64,000 bases of DNA from Maribacter spongiicola (GCF_004364165.1 NZ_SOAY01000014.1:62001-126000), one strand, 5' to 3'. Shown: positions 8,680 through 17,436, numbered from the stretch's first letter. Program-made: numbers and translations. Notes: generated by a model from the letters alone, not told the origin.

Positions 8680-9318
8680 TTATTCAACTTGAGAAGTAAA
8701 TACCAAATCTTGATCTTCCATGGCAACTATAATCATTTTCACGTAATCTTTAATCGCTTTTTTGATGTCGTCAGGCTCTGTAATTTCGATGATTCCCCTC
8801 CAAATCATAGCTCTTTCTTTACCTTCACAAATACAATATAGTGTTGTCTCTGCGTGGTAAATTGTATATTTTTCGTAGTAGTTGTCGTCGTAATAAATAC
8901 CTTGGTGCTCTAAATAATCATCATTAAATCGAGACTGGTGATCATCCCATCTAGAGATAGATTTTACAAAGCTTTCACGATTTTCAGATCCTATTATTTT
9001 AGTAAGTAAAATGGCATCAAAATCTTTGTCTAAAAGGCTTTGTTCGACATCGTCTAGTTCTTTATCGGTCTTGCGAGAATCGGTCAGCGAAAGGTCAAAA
9101 ATATCTACGCTACGCCATGCTTCTACATCTCTACTAGTAAATTCTTTTTGAAGTTTGCTTTCAAAGTCTTCTCGTGTATCATCATTTTGTGCCATACCTA
9201 CAATCAAAACTTTGTTGGCATTGAATATTACGATATCTGGGTTTTTCCAGTTTTCTACTAAACTAATAGAAGAACAACCCATTAACATCAATGATAATAT
9301 TACAATTAACTTTTTCAT
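8680..9318 (-). CDS. Lipoprotein of unknown function, DUF4136-like
   Basis: From ATG 9318 the protein starts with MKKLIVILSLMLMGCSS, a clean lipoprotein signal with the lipidated cysteine at C15. A longer frame starting at 9375 exists, but that start lies upstream of the -7 box at 9356-9349 and would spoil the signal peptide, so I reject it. The mature part (about 195 residues) has NKVLIVGMAQND and DAILLTKIIG segments like the alpha/beta fold of DUF4136/CsgG-type periplasmic proteins, plus a Tyr/Asp-rich stretch (YYDDNYYEKYTIY). Function unknown. The FNR-type promoter puts it with the stress genes. Confidence 0.7.
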   Translation of the reverse strand: MKKLIVILSLMLMGCSSISLVENWKNPDIVIFNANKVLIVGMAQNDDTREDFESKLQKEFTSRDVEAWRSVDIFDLSLTDSRKTDKELDDVEQSLLDKDFDAILLTKIIGSENRESFVKSISRWDDHQSRFNDDYLEHQGIYYDDNYYEKYTIYHAETTLYCICEGKERAMIWRGIIEITEPDDIKKAIKDYVKMIIVAMEDQDLVFTSQVE

Positions 9319-9348
9319 AAGGCAGGTGTATTTATTACTAATATTTTT

Positions 9349-9391
9349 CGAAGATACTATATAGTAAATGCACAAGATATGACGATTGTCA
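9349..9391 (-). promoter_or_regulatory. FNR-type site with -7 box for the lipoprotein gene
   Basis: TGACGATTGTCA (9380-9391) is a perfect inverted repeat TGAC-N4-GTCA. TATCTTCG (9356-9349 minus) differs from TAnnTTTG at one base. Centres are 33 bp apart. It fixes the lipoprotein start downstream at 9318. Confidence 0.7.
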
Positions 9392-9427
9392 GTTCGCTTT
9401 AAGGGTACGAGAAGTTGAAAATTCGGA

Positions 9428-10798
9428 CTATATCAGTAAATCTATCGTTTCTTCTAACTTCGGTATATGACAGTCCCACCCTTTGGTATCTCTTATTTTT
9501 ACTTTAAAAGCATCTAAGGCACCTGGTTCGCCGTGAATTAAAAATACATTTTCAGGTGTGTTTTTAATACCGTCAATAAAATGAAGAAGCTCAGCTTGGT
9601 CTGCATGTGCAGAAAGGCTTTCGATAAAATGAATACTTGCTTTTACGGGATAATATTTTCCGAATAACTTAAGTTCATGCGTGCCCTCTAACAATTGTCT
9701 ACCTCGTGTACCTTCTGCTTGGTAACCGACTAACAAAACTCTAGTTTTTGGCTCATCTATTAATTGTTTTAAATAAGTGAGTACACGCCCGCCTGTAACC
9801 ATACCACTACCTGCAATTACAATTTTAGGTCTTGGGTCATCTATAGTTTTCCAGGTATCTGCGTATGATGATATAATGGTAAAGTGATTGCACATGGCAT
9901 TGAAATCGCTTTGGCTAAGCTTGTGCCAATCTGTATATTGTTCAAATACATCTAGAACATTACTGCCCATTGGGCTATCTATAAAAATGGGTATGTTGGG
10001 TATTTTGTTCTTTTTATAAAGATCCCAAAATAAGAACATGAGCAATTGTAATCTTTCAACGGCAAAAGAAGGTATGATTAGCGTACCACGGTCATTAATG
10101 GTTTTTTGAACCAAATCGCTTAAAATAGCTGTAATATTTTCTTTAGGATGTAGTTTATTGCCATAAGTACTTTCTAAAAATAAATAGTCTGCCCATTCGG
10201 GTCTTTCTGGAGGCATTAATAGCTCGTCATTCAGTCTGCCTATATCGCCAGAGAAGACGAACATTTTTCCAAATATCTCCAATTCAATAAAAGTAGAACC
10301 AATGATATGTCCGTTATATCTATATTTAAAGCGAATGTTTTCTGAAAGCTGAATCCATTCATCTCTTTTTCTTCCTGAGAATAATTTAATGGTTTTTTCA
10401 GCTTCTAAAATATTATAAAAAGGAAGCGCTTTCGGGTGTTTAGAAAAGCCTTCTTCATTTGCCTTTTTCGCTTGCTCTTCTTGTATTTTAGCACTGTCCA
10501 ATAAAATAACACGAGCAACGGATAAGGTGGGGTAGGTACCTATAATGTCTCCTTTAAAACCTTCTTTTACCAATCGTGGTAAGTAGCCAGTGTGGTCTAG
10601 GTGACCATGTGTTAATAATACGACATCTACTTTACTAGCATCGATAGTTAAGGGCTCCCAGTTTTTTTTACGTAACTCTTTAAGACCTTGAAACATGCCA
10701 CAATCTATCATGATGTTCAGTTCGGGAGTTTCTAAATAAAACTTAGAACCGGTAACCGTACCAGAAGCGCCTAAAAATTTAATGCTAACTTTTTTCAT
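9428..10798 (-). CDS. Beta-CASP metallo-beta-lactamase RNase/nuclease
   Basis: The 456-residue protein has the metallo-beta-lactamase zinc motif THGHLDH (H64, H66, D68, H69) and a beta-CASP insert, then VLLVGYQAEGTRGRQLLEGT and a late HADQAELLHF histidine, closing with FLIHGEPGAL. This is the CPSF73/YsdC-like branch of RNA-processing nucleases (RNA-specific exo- or endonucleases). Zinc-dependent cleavage of RNA is expected; the natural target is unknown. It starts four bases after the ATP-cone gene, so they are translated from one message. Many bacteria place such genes in stress or universal-stress-protein clusters. Confidence 0.88.
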   Translation of the reverse strand: MKKVSIKFLGASGTVTGSKFYLETPELNIMIDCGMFQGLKELRKKNWEPLTIDASKVDVVLLTHGHLDHTGYLPRLVKEGFKGDIIGTYPTLSVARVILLDSAKIQEEQAKKANEEGFSKHPKALPFYNILEAEKTIKLFSGRKRDEWIQLSENIRFKYRYNGHIIGSTFIELEIFGKMFVFSGDIGRLNDELLMPPERPEWADYLFLESTYGNKLHPKENITAILSDLVQKTINDRGTLIIPSFAVERLQLLMFLFWDLYKKNKIPNIPIFIDSPMGSNVLDVFEQYTDWHKLSQSDFNAMCNHFTIISSYADTWKTIDDPRPKIVIAGSGMVTGGRVLTYLKQLIDEPKTRVLLVGYQAEGTRGRQLLEGTHELKLFGKYYPVKASIHFIESLSAHADQAELLHFIDGIKNTPENVFLIHGEPGALDAFKVKIRDTKGWDCHIPKLEETIDLLI

Positions 10799-10802
10799 AC
10801 TA

Positions 10803-11645
10803 TTAAGCTTTACAGAGTTGTGAGATTTCGTCTAAAATTTTTGATTTTCGTTCGTTAGAAATACCAAGGTGATCCAAGTAAAATTTGTCTTCTACGAGTT
10901 GCCGGCACAGTACTATATTTCTACTAAGAAGAAATTGTTTTTCTCTTTTAGATAATAAGCTAGAGACTGTAATGGGGTAGAGCCCAAGCCTATCAATTCT
11001 ATCTTTTAATCCGTCGTTTTCTGGAAAATCCCAACTTAAAAGATAGAGGTCTGCACATTTACCATAGGTTAGGGCATCTTGGGTAAACCTAGTATTGGTA
11101 ACCACCCAGCCTTTATTTAATGGTTTGTTATTTTTGTTTGTAACCCAATGTGCTTTTACATCATTATATCTAGAATGTATGTATAGCGGAATTTTAACGT
11201 TGCAATTACGACCTTCTTCATTATGAAATTTACACTCTATAAGAGTAGCCGTATCATTTTTTTCGGCAATAACATCTATTTCATGAGTAACGCAGGCACC
11301 ATTTACTACGATGTCTACTTCAACTTCATAACCTGAATATTGCAATATTGCGGCTATAAAACGTTCAAAGGGAAAACCAGTCGGTCCCAATTCATAGATA
11401 GCCTTCTTGAGTTTGTATTTAGAGGCAAATACAGATTTGTTCTTTTTTAGCAACGAATACGCCCTATTGTAGATTTCATTAGAGGTAATGCCTTCGAATA
11501 GCTCATCATATACTTTACTAACAATTTCTTCTACTAGTTCATGATTTGCACCACTATGCTTAAGAGAGTTACGAAGTTTGTCTAACGAGAACTTCATTTT
11601 CTGCCCAGAAGATTTTATAATGTCAATAGATTCTTTAGTGTCCAT
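10803..11645 (-). CDS. ATP-cone plus Mrr-like PD-(D/E)XK nuclease-fold protein
   Basis: Residues 1-90 form an ATP-cone, the nucleotide-sensing domain best known from ribonucleotide reductases and NrdR (here with KFSLDKLRNSLKHSG). Residues 91-190 look like a restriction-endonuclease fold, with HEIDVIAEKNDTATLIECKFH supplying D124 and E137-x-K139 as the catalytic core. No methyltransferase or specificity gene is nearby, so classical restriction is unlikely. Coupling of a nucleotide sensor to a nuclease, one base from an MscS gene and four from a beta-CASP RNase, suggests a nucleotide-gated stress nuclease. That role is inference. The C-terminal 90 residues are unassigned. Confidence 0.75.
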   Translation of the reverse strand: MDTKESIDIIKSSGQKMKFSLDKLRNSLKHSGANHELVEEIVSKVYDELFEGITSNEIYNRAYSLLKKNKSVFASKYKLKKAIYELGPTGFPFERFIAAILQYSGYEVEVDIVVNGACVTHEIDVIAEKNDTATLIECKFHNEEGRNCNVKIPLYIHSRYNDVKAHWVTNKNNKPLNKGWVVTNTRFTQDALTYGKCADLYLLSWDFPENDGLKDRIDRLGLYPITVSSLLSKREKQFLLSRNIVLCRQLVEDKFYLDHLGISNERKSKILDEISQLCKA

Positions 11646-11646
11646 A

Positions 11647-12546
11647 TTACTTTTTTAGATTAACATCAAGTGGTGGTACCTCTAGTAATTGTAATGTTGT
11701 AGAAGCCAATGTAACCTTACCATCTGTTTTCGAAATAGCTTGTTCGATATGTTGAAATAGCGTGTGTTTTGTATTTCTTCTTCTTTTGTAATCTGTTATA
11801 TATCTTAGATTTAATTGAATCCAATTATCGGTAAGGTTCATGGCTATCGTAGGTTCGATCGTTGCATCTTCTATATAATAATGAGCTACCATTTGTTGCC
11901 ATTTGGCTTTTGATTTTTCAGTATAATCAGACAAAAATTCAGTAGCTGTATTGAGCATAATGGTTTTGGCAAGTTCGGCATCAGAACCATAGGTGATGAG
12001 AATGTTCAGTTCGTCCCAAACGAAAGGAAAATCCATCGAGTAATTCTTTATCGGACCTTTAAAAACAAAGGCATTACTAATTTTTACAATTCTACCAGAA
12101 TAGTTATCGCTGCTAACCCATTCTCCCATTTCCATAATGGTGGTGTAAATACTGTCAATATCAATAACATCGCCTTTTATATTATTAATCTCAATACGGT
12201 CACCAGGTTTATATACGCGCACGAAAAAGATATAAAAAGAGCCTGCAATACTTAATATTAGTTCTTGTAAGGTGAAGGTAATACCAGCAGTAAATAAGCC
12301 AATTATTATGGTGTAATCTTTTATGCTGTCGACAGTAAATGCCATTAGAACTAAGAAAATTATAAGTACATAGCCAACAATTTCAACACCTTTTTGTGCT
12401 TTGTATCTAATAGAAATATCTTCAATTCTCTTTTTAAGTGTTTTTCTTACAAAGCTGATAATGAAAACAATAAAGAGTATCCACGCAAATAACTTAAGCA
12501 TTTTAATTAGCGTTGTATTCTCTAATAAACTCGAAAATGTATCCAT
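11647..12546 (-). CDS. Small-conductance mechanosensitive channel, MscS family
   Basis: Three hydrophobic segments (about 10-30, 50-72 and 80-118) end in an MscS pore-type helix with GITFTLQELILSIAGSFYIFF. The beta domain follows with YKPGDRIEINNIKGDVIDID, a hallmark of the family. At 299 residues it is a compact MscS. It opens under membrane tension to release solutes during osmotic down-shock. Its stop is one base from the start of the ATP-cone nuclease gene, so the three genes 12546-9428 form one operon. A terminator lies just upstream, after the stress-protein gene, and only about 10 bases separate the two, so read-through probably supplies transcription. Confidence 0.88.
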   Translation of the reverse strand: MDTFSSLLENTTLIKMLKLFAWILFIVFIISFVRKTLKKRIEDISIRYKAQKGVEIVGYVLIIFLVLMAFTVDSIKDYTIIIGLFTAGITFTLQELILSIAGSFYIFFVRVYKPGDRIEINNIKGDVIDIDSIYTTIMEMGEWVSSDNYSGRIVKISNAFVFKGPIKNYSMDFPFVWDELNILITYGSDAELAKTIMLNTATEFLSDYTEKSKAKWQQMVAHYYIEDATIEPTIAMNLTDNWIQLNLRYITDYKRRRNTKHTLFQHIEQAISKTDGKVTLASTTLQLLEVPPLDVNLKK

Positions 12547-12556
12547 ATGAATTATT

Positions 12557-12594
12557 TAAAAAAACCGCCAATGAAGCGAATTCTTTGACGGTTT
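12557..12594 (-). terminator. Terminator-like hairpin after the universal stress gene
   Basis: On the minus strand AAACCGTCAA pairs with TTGGCGGTTT (one G-T type mismatch) and runs into about seven T (plus-strand positions 594 down to 558 of kilobase 12). It may be partial, since the MscS start lies 11 bases beyond. Confidence 0.65.
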
Positions 12595-12597
12595 AAC

Positions 12598-12628
12598 TTT
12601 AGACATCAACCAACCAAAGATGTCTAAA
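12598..12628. repeat. Inverted repeat upstream of the terminator
   Basis: TTTAGACATC (12598-12607) is the exact complement of GATGTCTAAA (12619-12628), with an 11-base loop. There is no T-run on either side, so it is more likely a message-stabilising or processing hairpin in the 3' end of the stress-protein message than a terminator. Confidence 0.5.
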
Positions 12629-12676
12629 ATGTTTTATGAATTTTACTTGCTGGTACTCATCAATTCTATTAACAAA

Positions 12677-13516
12677 TTAATGCAAAGCTAGAATAGGTAC
12701 ATCGCTATCATAACCAATTTCCTTAATTAGAGGTCTAGAAAAAACATTACCAAAAAAGAAATGTTTACGGTTAATGAAAGACACCATATCACTTTCTCTA
12801 CTTTCAATAAATGTCTGAATACCTTTACCCAAATTCTTTTCTGTAAGTGAGTGAAATTGGTGTGCAGTCTCACTTAAGATAGATGATAATAATTTTTTAT
12901 TGCTTAATTGGGTTTCAGTAAGTTCTTTATTCTTTTCTAAATGTAATATGGCAATTTCAGCATTATGCATTTTAGCCAATTCTATAAGGTATCTAAACTC
13001 CGATCGTTTATAAGCGTCTTTAAAATCTGTCGGAAAAACAATCTCTTTAGGTGACATAAAAGATACATGTTCGGGTATAGCCAATACAGGGCATTCCCTT
13101 ATTTTTTCCATAGCCATAACTGTATTACTACCAAATAGTACCCCTTTTAATCCTGTAGCACCTTTGGTCCCCATGGCAACTAAATCGATATCTTTTTCTG
13201 CTATAAGTTTTTTAATAGCTTCTGATAGAAAATTGGAAGAAGATACGGTGTAATAATTGTGTTTAGGGTTGTCTATATGTAAAGCAAGCGTATCTATTAA
13301 CTTAACAAAGTTCTTTTCAGAATCTTGTTTTGCTTGTTCAAATTCAGCACTGCCTTCTTCGGGTATATTTAGACTATTAGTAGTGTACTTTTCAAAACTA
13401 AAAACATTTAAAAGATAGAAGTCACAGTTTAATTTTGCGTATAAATCAATAGTATATCTAATTGCGTTCAATGCATTCTTAGAAAAATCGGTAGGTATTA
13501 GAATACGCTTATTCAT
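12677..13516 (-). CDS. Tandem-domain universal stress protein (USP 1 of 6)
   Basis: The protein has two USP domains of about 140 residues. The first begins ILIPTDFSKNALNAIRY and has the ATP-binding signature MGTKGATGLKGVLFGSNT (G-2x-G-9x-G-S/T). The second begins IVFPTDFKDAYKR but lacks the glycine motif, ending with FGNVFSRPLIKEIGYDSDVPILALH. Such asymmetric double USPs are common in flavobacteria; they bind ATP and protect cells in stationary phase and anoxia by unknown means. It has its own FNR-type promoter at 13541-13583 and a terminator after it. Confidence 0.92.
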   Translation of the reverse strand: MNKRILIPTDFSKNALNAIRYTIDLYAKLNCDFYLLNVFSFEKYTTNSLNIPEEGSAEFEQAKQDSEKNFVKLIDTLALHIDNPKHNYYTVSSSNFLSEAIKKLIAEKDIDLVAMGTKGATGLKGVLFGSNTVMAMEKIRECPVLAIPEHVSFMSPKEIVFPTDFKDAYKRSEFRYLIELAKMHNAEIAILHLEKNKELTETQLSNKKLLSSILSETAHQFHSLTEKNLGKGIQTFIESRESDMVSFINRKHFFFGNVFSRPLIKEIGYDSDVPILALH

Positions 13517-13540
13517 TGTTTAATGATTTAGATTGTTCTA

Positions 13541-13583
13541 TAAAAATATAATCTTAGCAATTGATGTACTATGATAAATATCA
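13541..13583 (-). promoter_or_regulatory. FNR-type site with -7 box for USP 1
   Basis: TGATAAATATCA (13572-13583) is a perfect inverted repeat. TATTTTTA (13548-13541 minus) matches TAnnTTTG except for the last base. Centres are 33 bp apart. The site overlaps the last bases of the upstream gene. Confidence 0.75.
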
Positions 13584-14429
13584 GTCTTGTACCGGTAGAA
13601 TTAAAAACGGAATAGTGGCATAAATACTTAAATCCATGATTACGGGTTCATGTAAAAAACGCTCAAAGAATTTTCTTCTATGATACGCCATTGCCAATAT
13701 GCTAATCTCTCTTTCAGCTATAAAATCTTGAATAACATTTGCCTTATCGGCATAGTTCCAGATCTCATCATAGCTATGCGGTGTATTCAGTAAGCAAGTA
13801 TCTAATAGTTTTTGGTTAGACACTTGTTTAGAGGTCATTACTTCTTCTTCATTAATGTGCAGCACAGCAACAGATGCATCTGAAATTGATGCGATCTCTA
13901 AAAGCATAGGAATAGAGCTTTTAGTACATCCTTTTTTATAATCGGTAACAAAAGCGATTTCTTCAATAGGTTTAAAGGCTATTTCTCTAGGTATGGCCAG
14001 AATAGGACAGGTTGTAATAGTATTTGCAATTTGTATGGTATTACTGCCCATAAATAATTCTTTGGCGCCCGTTTTACCTTTGTTGCCCATAACTACCAAA
14101 TCGATATCATGAGTATCTATCGTATTAGAAATTACACTAGCAAGACTACCTTTACTAGAAATAGTATTGAATTTGTGTATCTCTTTACCAGTATCAAGCA
14201 CAATTTTATGCGCTGTTTTTGTTAAGTTTTCTTGAGACAGATTCTGTAAATGTTCCATCTCTTTCTGCCCTTTTAATAATGCATTTTTTGCACTCAAGAC
14301 AATATCATCATAAGCATGAACTATATGAAATGTGCATGCTGTTGATGCAAAAATTTGGGTAGCATAAAAAAGGGCGTTATACGCTTCATTAGAAAAGTCT
14401 GTTGCTACAAGTATGTTTTTAATGTTCAT
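13581..14429 (-). CDS. Tandem-domain universal stress protein (USP 2 of 6)
   Basis: Two USP domains in 282 residues. The first opens with NILVATDFSNEAYNALFYA and carries MGNKGKTGAKELFMGSNT; the second opens with IAFVTDYKKGCTKSS and has no ATP motif. The first domain should bind ATP, the second is probably structural. The start is five bases after the stop of USP 3, so both share the promoter at 15289-15331. The stop codon overlaps the FNR-type site of USP 1, so transcription through it could interfere with that promoter. N-terminal PTDFS becomes ATDFS here, a mild change. Confidence 0.92.
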   Translation of the reverse strand: MNIKNILVATDFSNEAYNALFYATQIFASTACTFHIVHAYDDIVLSAKNALLKGQKEMEHLQNLSQENLTKTAHKIVLDTGKEIHKFNTISSKGSLASVISNTIDTHDIDLVVMGNKGKTGAKELFMGSNTIQIANTITTCPILAIPREIAFKPIEEIAFVTDYKKGCTKSSIPMLLEIASISDASVAVLHINEEEVMTSKQVSNQKLLDTCLLNTPHSYDEIWNYADKANVIQDFIAEREISILAMAYHRRKFFERFLHEPVIMDLSIYATIPFLILPVQD

Positions 14430-14434
14430 ATTTT

Positions 14435-15268
14435 TTATTGAGGAATTACTAAAAATGGTACTGTTACATGAAAACCGATTTTCTTAATTACGGGCTCAAT
14501 AAACAAGCGTTCTAAAAAGGTATGCTTGTTTTGTACCATGACTAATAAGTTTATTTTTTGCTTAATTTGAAATTCATTTATTGCCGCTATAGTCTCATTA
14601 CTACTTACTTCATGAAAAAATCCGCTTTCAGATAATACTTTAGCTAATTGTTGTTTATTTTTTTCTTGAACAGGTGTAAGGTCGTTACCTGTATATACAT
14701 GCATAACATTTACCTGCGATACATGAGAATTGGTGATTTTAAGCAATTGTGCCAAGCTTTTTTTATCTAGTGATACTTCAAAATCATTAGGAAAAAGAAT
14801 CTGCTCTGGTGCTTCAAATTCAAAACCAGATGGAATGACCAAAACAGGGCATTTGGCATTTTTAATAATATGAACGGTATTAGTACCCAATAAAATTTCT
14901 TTTGCACCTGTTGCGCCTTGCGTACCCATTACCACAATATCTATACCTTCAGCCTCTACGGTTCTGGTAACCTCGCTAGAAAGTACATTTAGAGCAGAAT
15001 GCGTAATAAAAGTATGTAAAGGATTTTCAAATTCTTTTTGTAATTTTTCTTTCAGGTTTTCAAGGTTGTCTTGAGAATTCTGTTGAACGATATCTCCAAG
15101 ACCTATTTGCGCAGGGCTCCCCATTAAATATTCGGTATGGTAAACTGGTGGCATATAACTATTAAGAAGATAAAAAGTACATTTTATATCTTTATATAAG
15201 GTGAGTCCGTAACGTATTGCAGTTAAAGAGTTTTTAGAAAAATCTGTGGGTAATAAAATACGTGTCAT
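14435..15268 (-). CDS. Tandem-domain universal stress protein (USP 3 of 6)
   Basis: From ATG 15268 the protein begins MTRILLPTDFSKNSLTAIRY, in register with the other five USPs. A start 33 bases further upstream (15301) is open, but it lies upstream of the -7 box at 15296-15289 and adds a Ser/Asn tail found in no neighbour, so I reject it. The first domain has MGTQGATGAKEILLGTNT, the second ILFPNDFEVSLDKK without the glycine motif. It is first in a two-gene operon with USP 2. The FNR-type site lies between it and the divergent thioredoxin gene. Confidence 0.92.
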   Translation of the reverse strand: MTRILLPTDFSKNSLTAIRYGLTLYKDIKCTFYLLNSYMPPVYHTEYLMGSPAQIGLGDIVQQNSQDNLENLKEKLQKEFENPLHTFITHSALNVLSSEVTRTVEAEGIDIVVMGTQGATGAKEILLGTNTVHIIKNAKCPVLVIPSGFEFEAPEQILFPNDFEVSLDKKSLAQLLKITNSHVSQVNVMHVYTGNDLTPVQEKNKQQLAKVLSESGFFHEVSSNETIAAINEFQIKQKINLLVMVQNKHTFLERLFIEPVIKKIGFHVTVPFLVIPQ

Positions 15269-15288
15269 AGTACTGTCATTTGATGAAT

Positions 15289-15331
15289 TAAAATTAGGCA
15301 CTGTAGATCACAAATAGTATGATATTCGTCA
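15289..15331 (-). promoter_or_regulatory. FNR-type site with -7 box for USP 3 and USP 2, shared with thioredoxin
   Basis: TGATATTCGTCA (15320-15331) is TGAT-N4-GTCA. TAATTTTA (15296-15289 minus) is one base off TAnnTTTG, centre 33 bp away. In the opposite direction a poorer box, TATTATTA (15355-15362), is at the same 33 bp spacing towards the thioredoxin gene. Confidence 0.72.
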
Positions 15332-15380
15332 TTACCAATCTTTTTATTAATACCTATTATTAAGGAGTAAATACAAATTG

Positions 15381-15680
15381 ATGAAAATGAAATTTAGAAA
15401 GACTATAGGTTCTGCCACCCCTACGTTAGTTTATTTTTATGCGACTTGGTGTGTACCCTGTAAATTATTAAGACCTCTGGTAGACGAGGTGGTGGGGGAG
15501 TTGGGTGAAGTAATAAACAGCATTGAGGTAGATGTAGAAATTAAGAAGGGAATTGTAAAAAGATATAAAATAAAAGGTGTACCGACTTTAATACTATTTA
15601 AGAGCGGTACACCCCTTTGGCGACATACTGGTGTTATGCCAGTTGAAGATATAAGAATAGCCATTAAAGAACATTTGTGA
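15381..15680 (+). CDS. Thioredoxin-like protein
   Basis: The 99-residue protein is a short thioredoxin fold with the active site ATWCVPCKLL (C24 and C27) and the cis-proline region IKGVPTLILF. The central dipeptide is VP and not the GP of classical thioredoxins, so the redox potential may differ. ATG 15381 is preceded by AGGAG (15363-15367), one of few clear Shine-Dalgarno sequences here; a TTG three bases upstream is unlikely as start. It is divergent from USP 3 and 2 and convergent with USP 4. Its placement among universal stress genes suggests thiol repair under low oxygen, which is inference. Confidence 0.88.
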   Translation: MKMKFRKTIGSATPTLVYFYATWCVPCKLLRPLVDEVVGELGEVINSIEVDVEIKKGIVKRYKIKGVPTLILFKSGTPLWRHTGVMPVEDIRIAIKEHL

Positions 15681-15704
15681 TACTTTTATTCAAGCTAATC
15701 AATA

Positions 15705-16544
15705 CTATTCGTGTATCACTAAAAATGGAACTTTCGTATGATAGCTAATTTTTTCAACGGTCGGTCTAAATAGAATACGCTCTAAAAAATTAAGGTTTTT
15801 GGCGACCATAATGAGCATATCTAAATTTCTACTTTCGGTAAAACATTGTACGGACTCATCTATATGTTTTCCGGTAACTTCATGAAAGGTGCATTCCATT
15901 TCCTTATAATAATCAAGCAATAAATTTTTAATTTTTAGTTGATTGGCATTTAGCTCTTCACCTTTACTAGAAACATATAACAATCGTAAAGCAGACTTTT
16001 TTAGTAGAATGATATCTTTGATGGTATCAAGTATTCGAACGTCGTAGGATAAATTTAAATCGGACGGAAAACCTATTTCTTCAACTTTTTCATAAGTAGC
16101 ATCTTCAGGCACAGCCATTAATGTGCATGGTACTTTTGTAATAACATTACCAGTATTGCTGCCCATGGATACAGATTTAAGACCAGATGCCCCTTTTGTG
16201 CCCATTATTATAAGTTCAATATTCTTTTTTTTGACCAAATCTTTAAGCTGATCCGTTAGAAAACCATAGATAGCTTTAAAATGAAATTCATGCTTAACGT
16301 TTAATGGTAACTGCTCTATTTTTTTGCTAAGCGCTTTAAGTTGCTCTTTACTTTCGGCTAATATCGTTTCCTCAAGAATATCTGGGGCAATGAACATGGC
16401 GGCTTCTCCACTAACATTGGTATCAATGGCATTAACATGTACAATATGAAAAGTGCAGTGCGTTTTCTGGTAAAAAGAAATTCCGTACACCAATGCATTC
16501 CAAGCGTTATCTGAGAAATCTGTAGGGATTAGTATATTTTTCAT
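15705..16544 (-). CDS. Tandem-domain universal stress protein (USP 4 of 6)
   Basis: Two USP domains in 279 residues. Domain 1 opens with NILIPTDFSDNAWNALVYG and has MGTKGASGLKSVSMGSNT. Domain 2 opens with IGFPSDLNLSYDVR, with the PTDF motif decayed to PSDL and the ATP motif lost. It is the last of a three-gene operon (USP 6, 5, 4) driven from 18304-18346; the gap to USP 5 is 33 bases. It ends convergently with the thioredoxin gene. Confidence 0.92.
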   Translation of the reverse strand: MKNILIPTDFSDNAWNALVYGISFYQKTHCTFHIVHVNAIDTNVSGEAAMFIAPDILEETILAESKEQLKALSKKIEQLPLNVKHEFHFKAIYGFLTDQLKDLVKKKNIELIIMGTKGASGLKSVSMGSNTGNVITKVPCTLMAVPEDATYEKVEEIGFPSDLNLSYDVRILDTIKDIILLKKSALRLLYVSSKGEELNANQLKIKNLLLDYYKEMECTFHEVTGKHIDESVQCFTESRNLDMLIMVAKNLNFLERILFRPTVEKISYHTKVPFLVIHE

Positions 16545-16577
16545 TGTAGTAGTTTAAATATTAGAAAAGATGATGTG

Positions 16578-17420
16578 TTATTGGGGTAAGAATATTACCG
16601 GAATTTTAGAATGAAAAGCTATTTTTTTAACGACAGGTTCGCCTATAACATTCTCCCAAAAAGTATGCTGATGGCGTAGTATGGTCAAGAAGCTTGCCTT
16701 TTTCTCTTCAGCATACTGGTCAATACTCTTAGAGATATTGATTTCAAAAGGTATGTTCTTAAATTTAATATCGAACCCAGATAACCGTTCCTTTAAAACT
16801 TCTTTATGTGCCTCTTGATGAACATTTAAATTGAATTCTATAGCAACGTGTACTATTTCAATATTGGCACTCCAAAGCTTACTAAGCTCGATAATGGGGT
16901 TAAATAAATTTTTCGTGTAGGGTGCGCTAAAATCAGTCGCAAAAAGTATCGATTGAAGACTTTGAAAGTTAAAACCGGTCGGTACCACAAGAATGGGAAT
17001 ACTTTTTATAAGATTCAATACTTTTACAGTATTGCTACCTAAGAAAACTTCTTTGGCACCAGTGGCACCTTGGGTACCCATAATCAAAATATCGATATCG
17101 TTCTCTGTAAGAACAGATTCCACTGCATGTTCTAAATTTCCTGGTTTTGATATCGTCGTAAATTGGTGCTTTGCATTTTTGTGGTTTATTCTAAGATATG
17201 AAAGTACTTCCTCTAACTCTTTTACCGAGTATTTAGAAAGCGAATCATAGATAACACCAAGTCTCTGTTGGGTTTTAGAACCCATCATGTTTAATGGCGA
17301 AGGTTCAAAAGCGTGCAATAAGTAAAAATGACAATCTACTTCAGAGTATATTTTTAATGCTGTAAAAATGGCGTTCCAGGCATTATCAGAGAAATCTGTA
17401 GTAATCAATATCTTTTTCAT
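16578..17420 (-). CDS. Tandem-domain universal stress protein (USP 5 of 6)
   Basis: Two USP domains in 280 residues. Domain 1 opens with ILITTDFSDNAWNAIFTA, close to USP 4, and has MGTQGATGAKEVFLGSNT. Domain 2 opens with ILFATDFSAPYTKN, the best preserved second-domain start of the six, but again without the glycine-rich ATP motif. It is the middle gene of the USP 6-5-4 operon, 16 bases after USP 6. The near identity of its first motif with USP 3 and of its start with USP 4 points to local duplication. Confidence 0.92.
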   Translation of the reverse strand: MKKILITTDFSDNAWNAIFTALKIYSEVDCHFYLLHAFEPSPLNMMGSKTQQRLGVIYDSLSKYSVKELEEVLSYLRINHKNAKHQFTTISKPGNLEHAVESVLTENDIDILIMGTQGATGAKEVFLGSNTVKVLNLIKSIPILVVPTGFNFQSLQSILFATDFSAPYTKNLFNPIIELSKLWSANIEIVHVAIEFNLNVHQEAHKEVLKERLSGFDIKFKNIPFEINISKSIDQYAEEKKASFLTILRHQHTFWENVIGEPVVKKIAFHSKIPVIFLPQ

Positions 17421-17436
17421 AGCAGTATATTTTTAA

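Noticed and set aside
10803..11645. Restriction-modification endonuclease
   Set aside because: No methyltransferase or specificity gene nearby, and an ATP-cone domain replaces a recognition domain.
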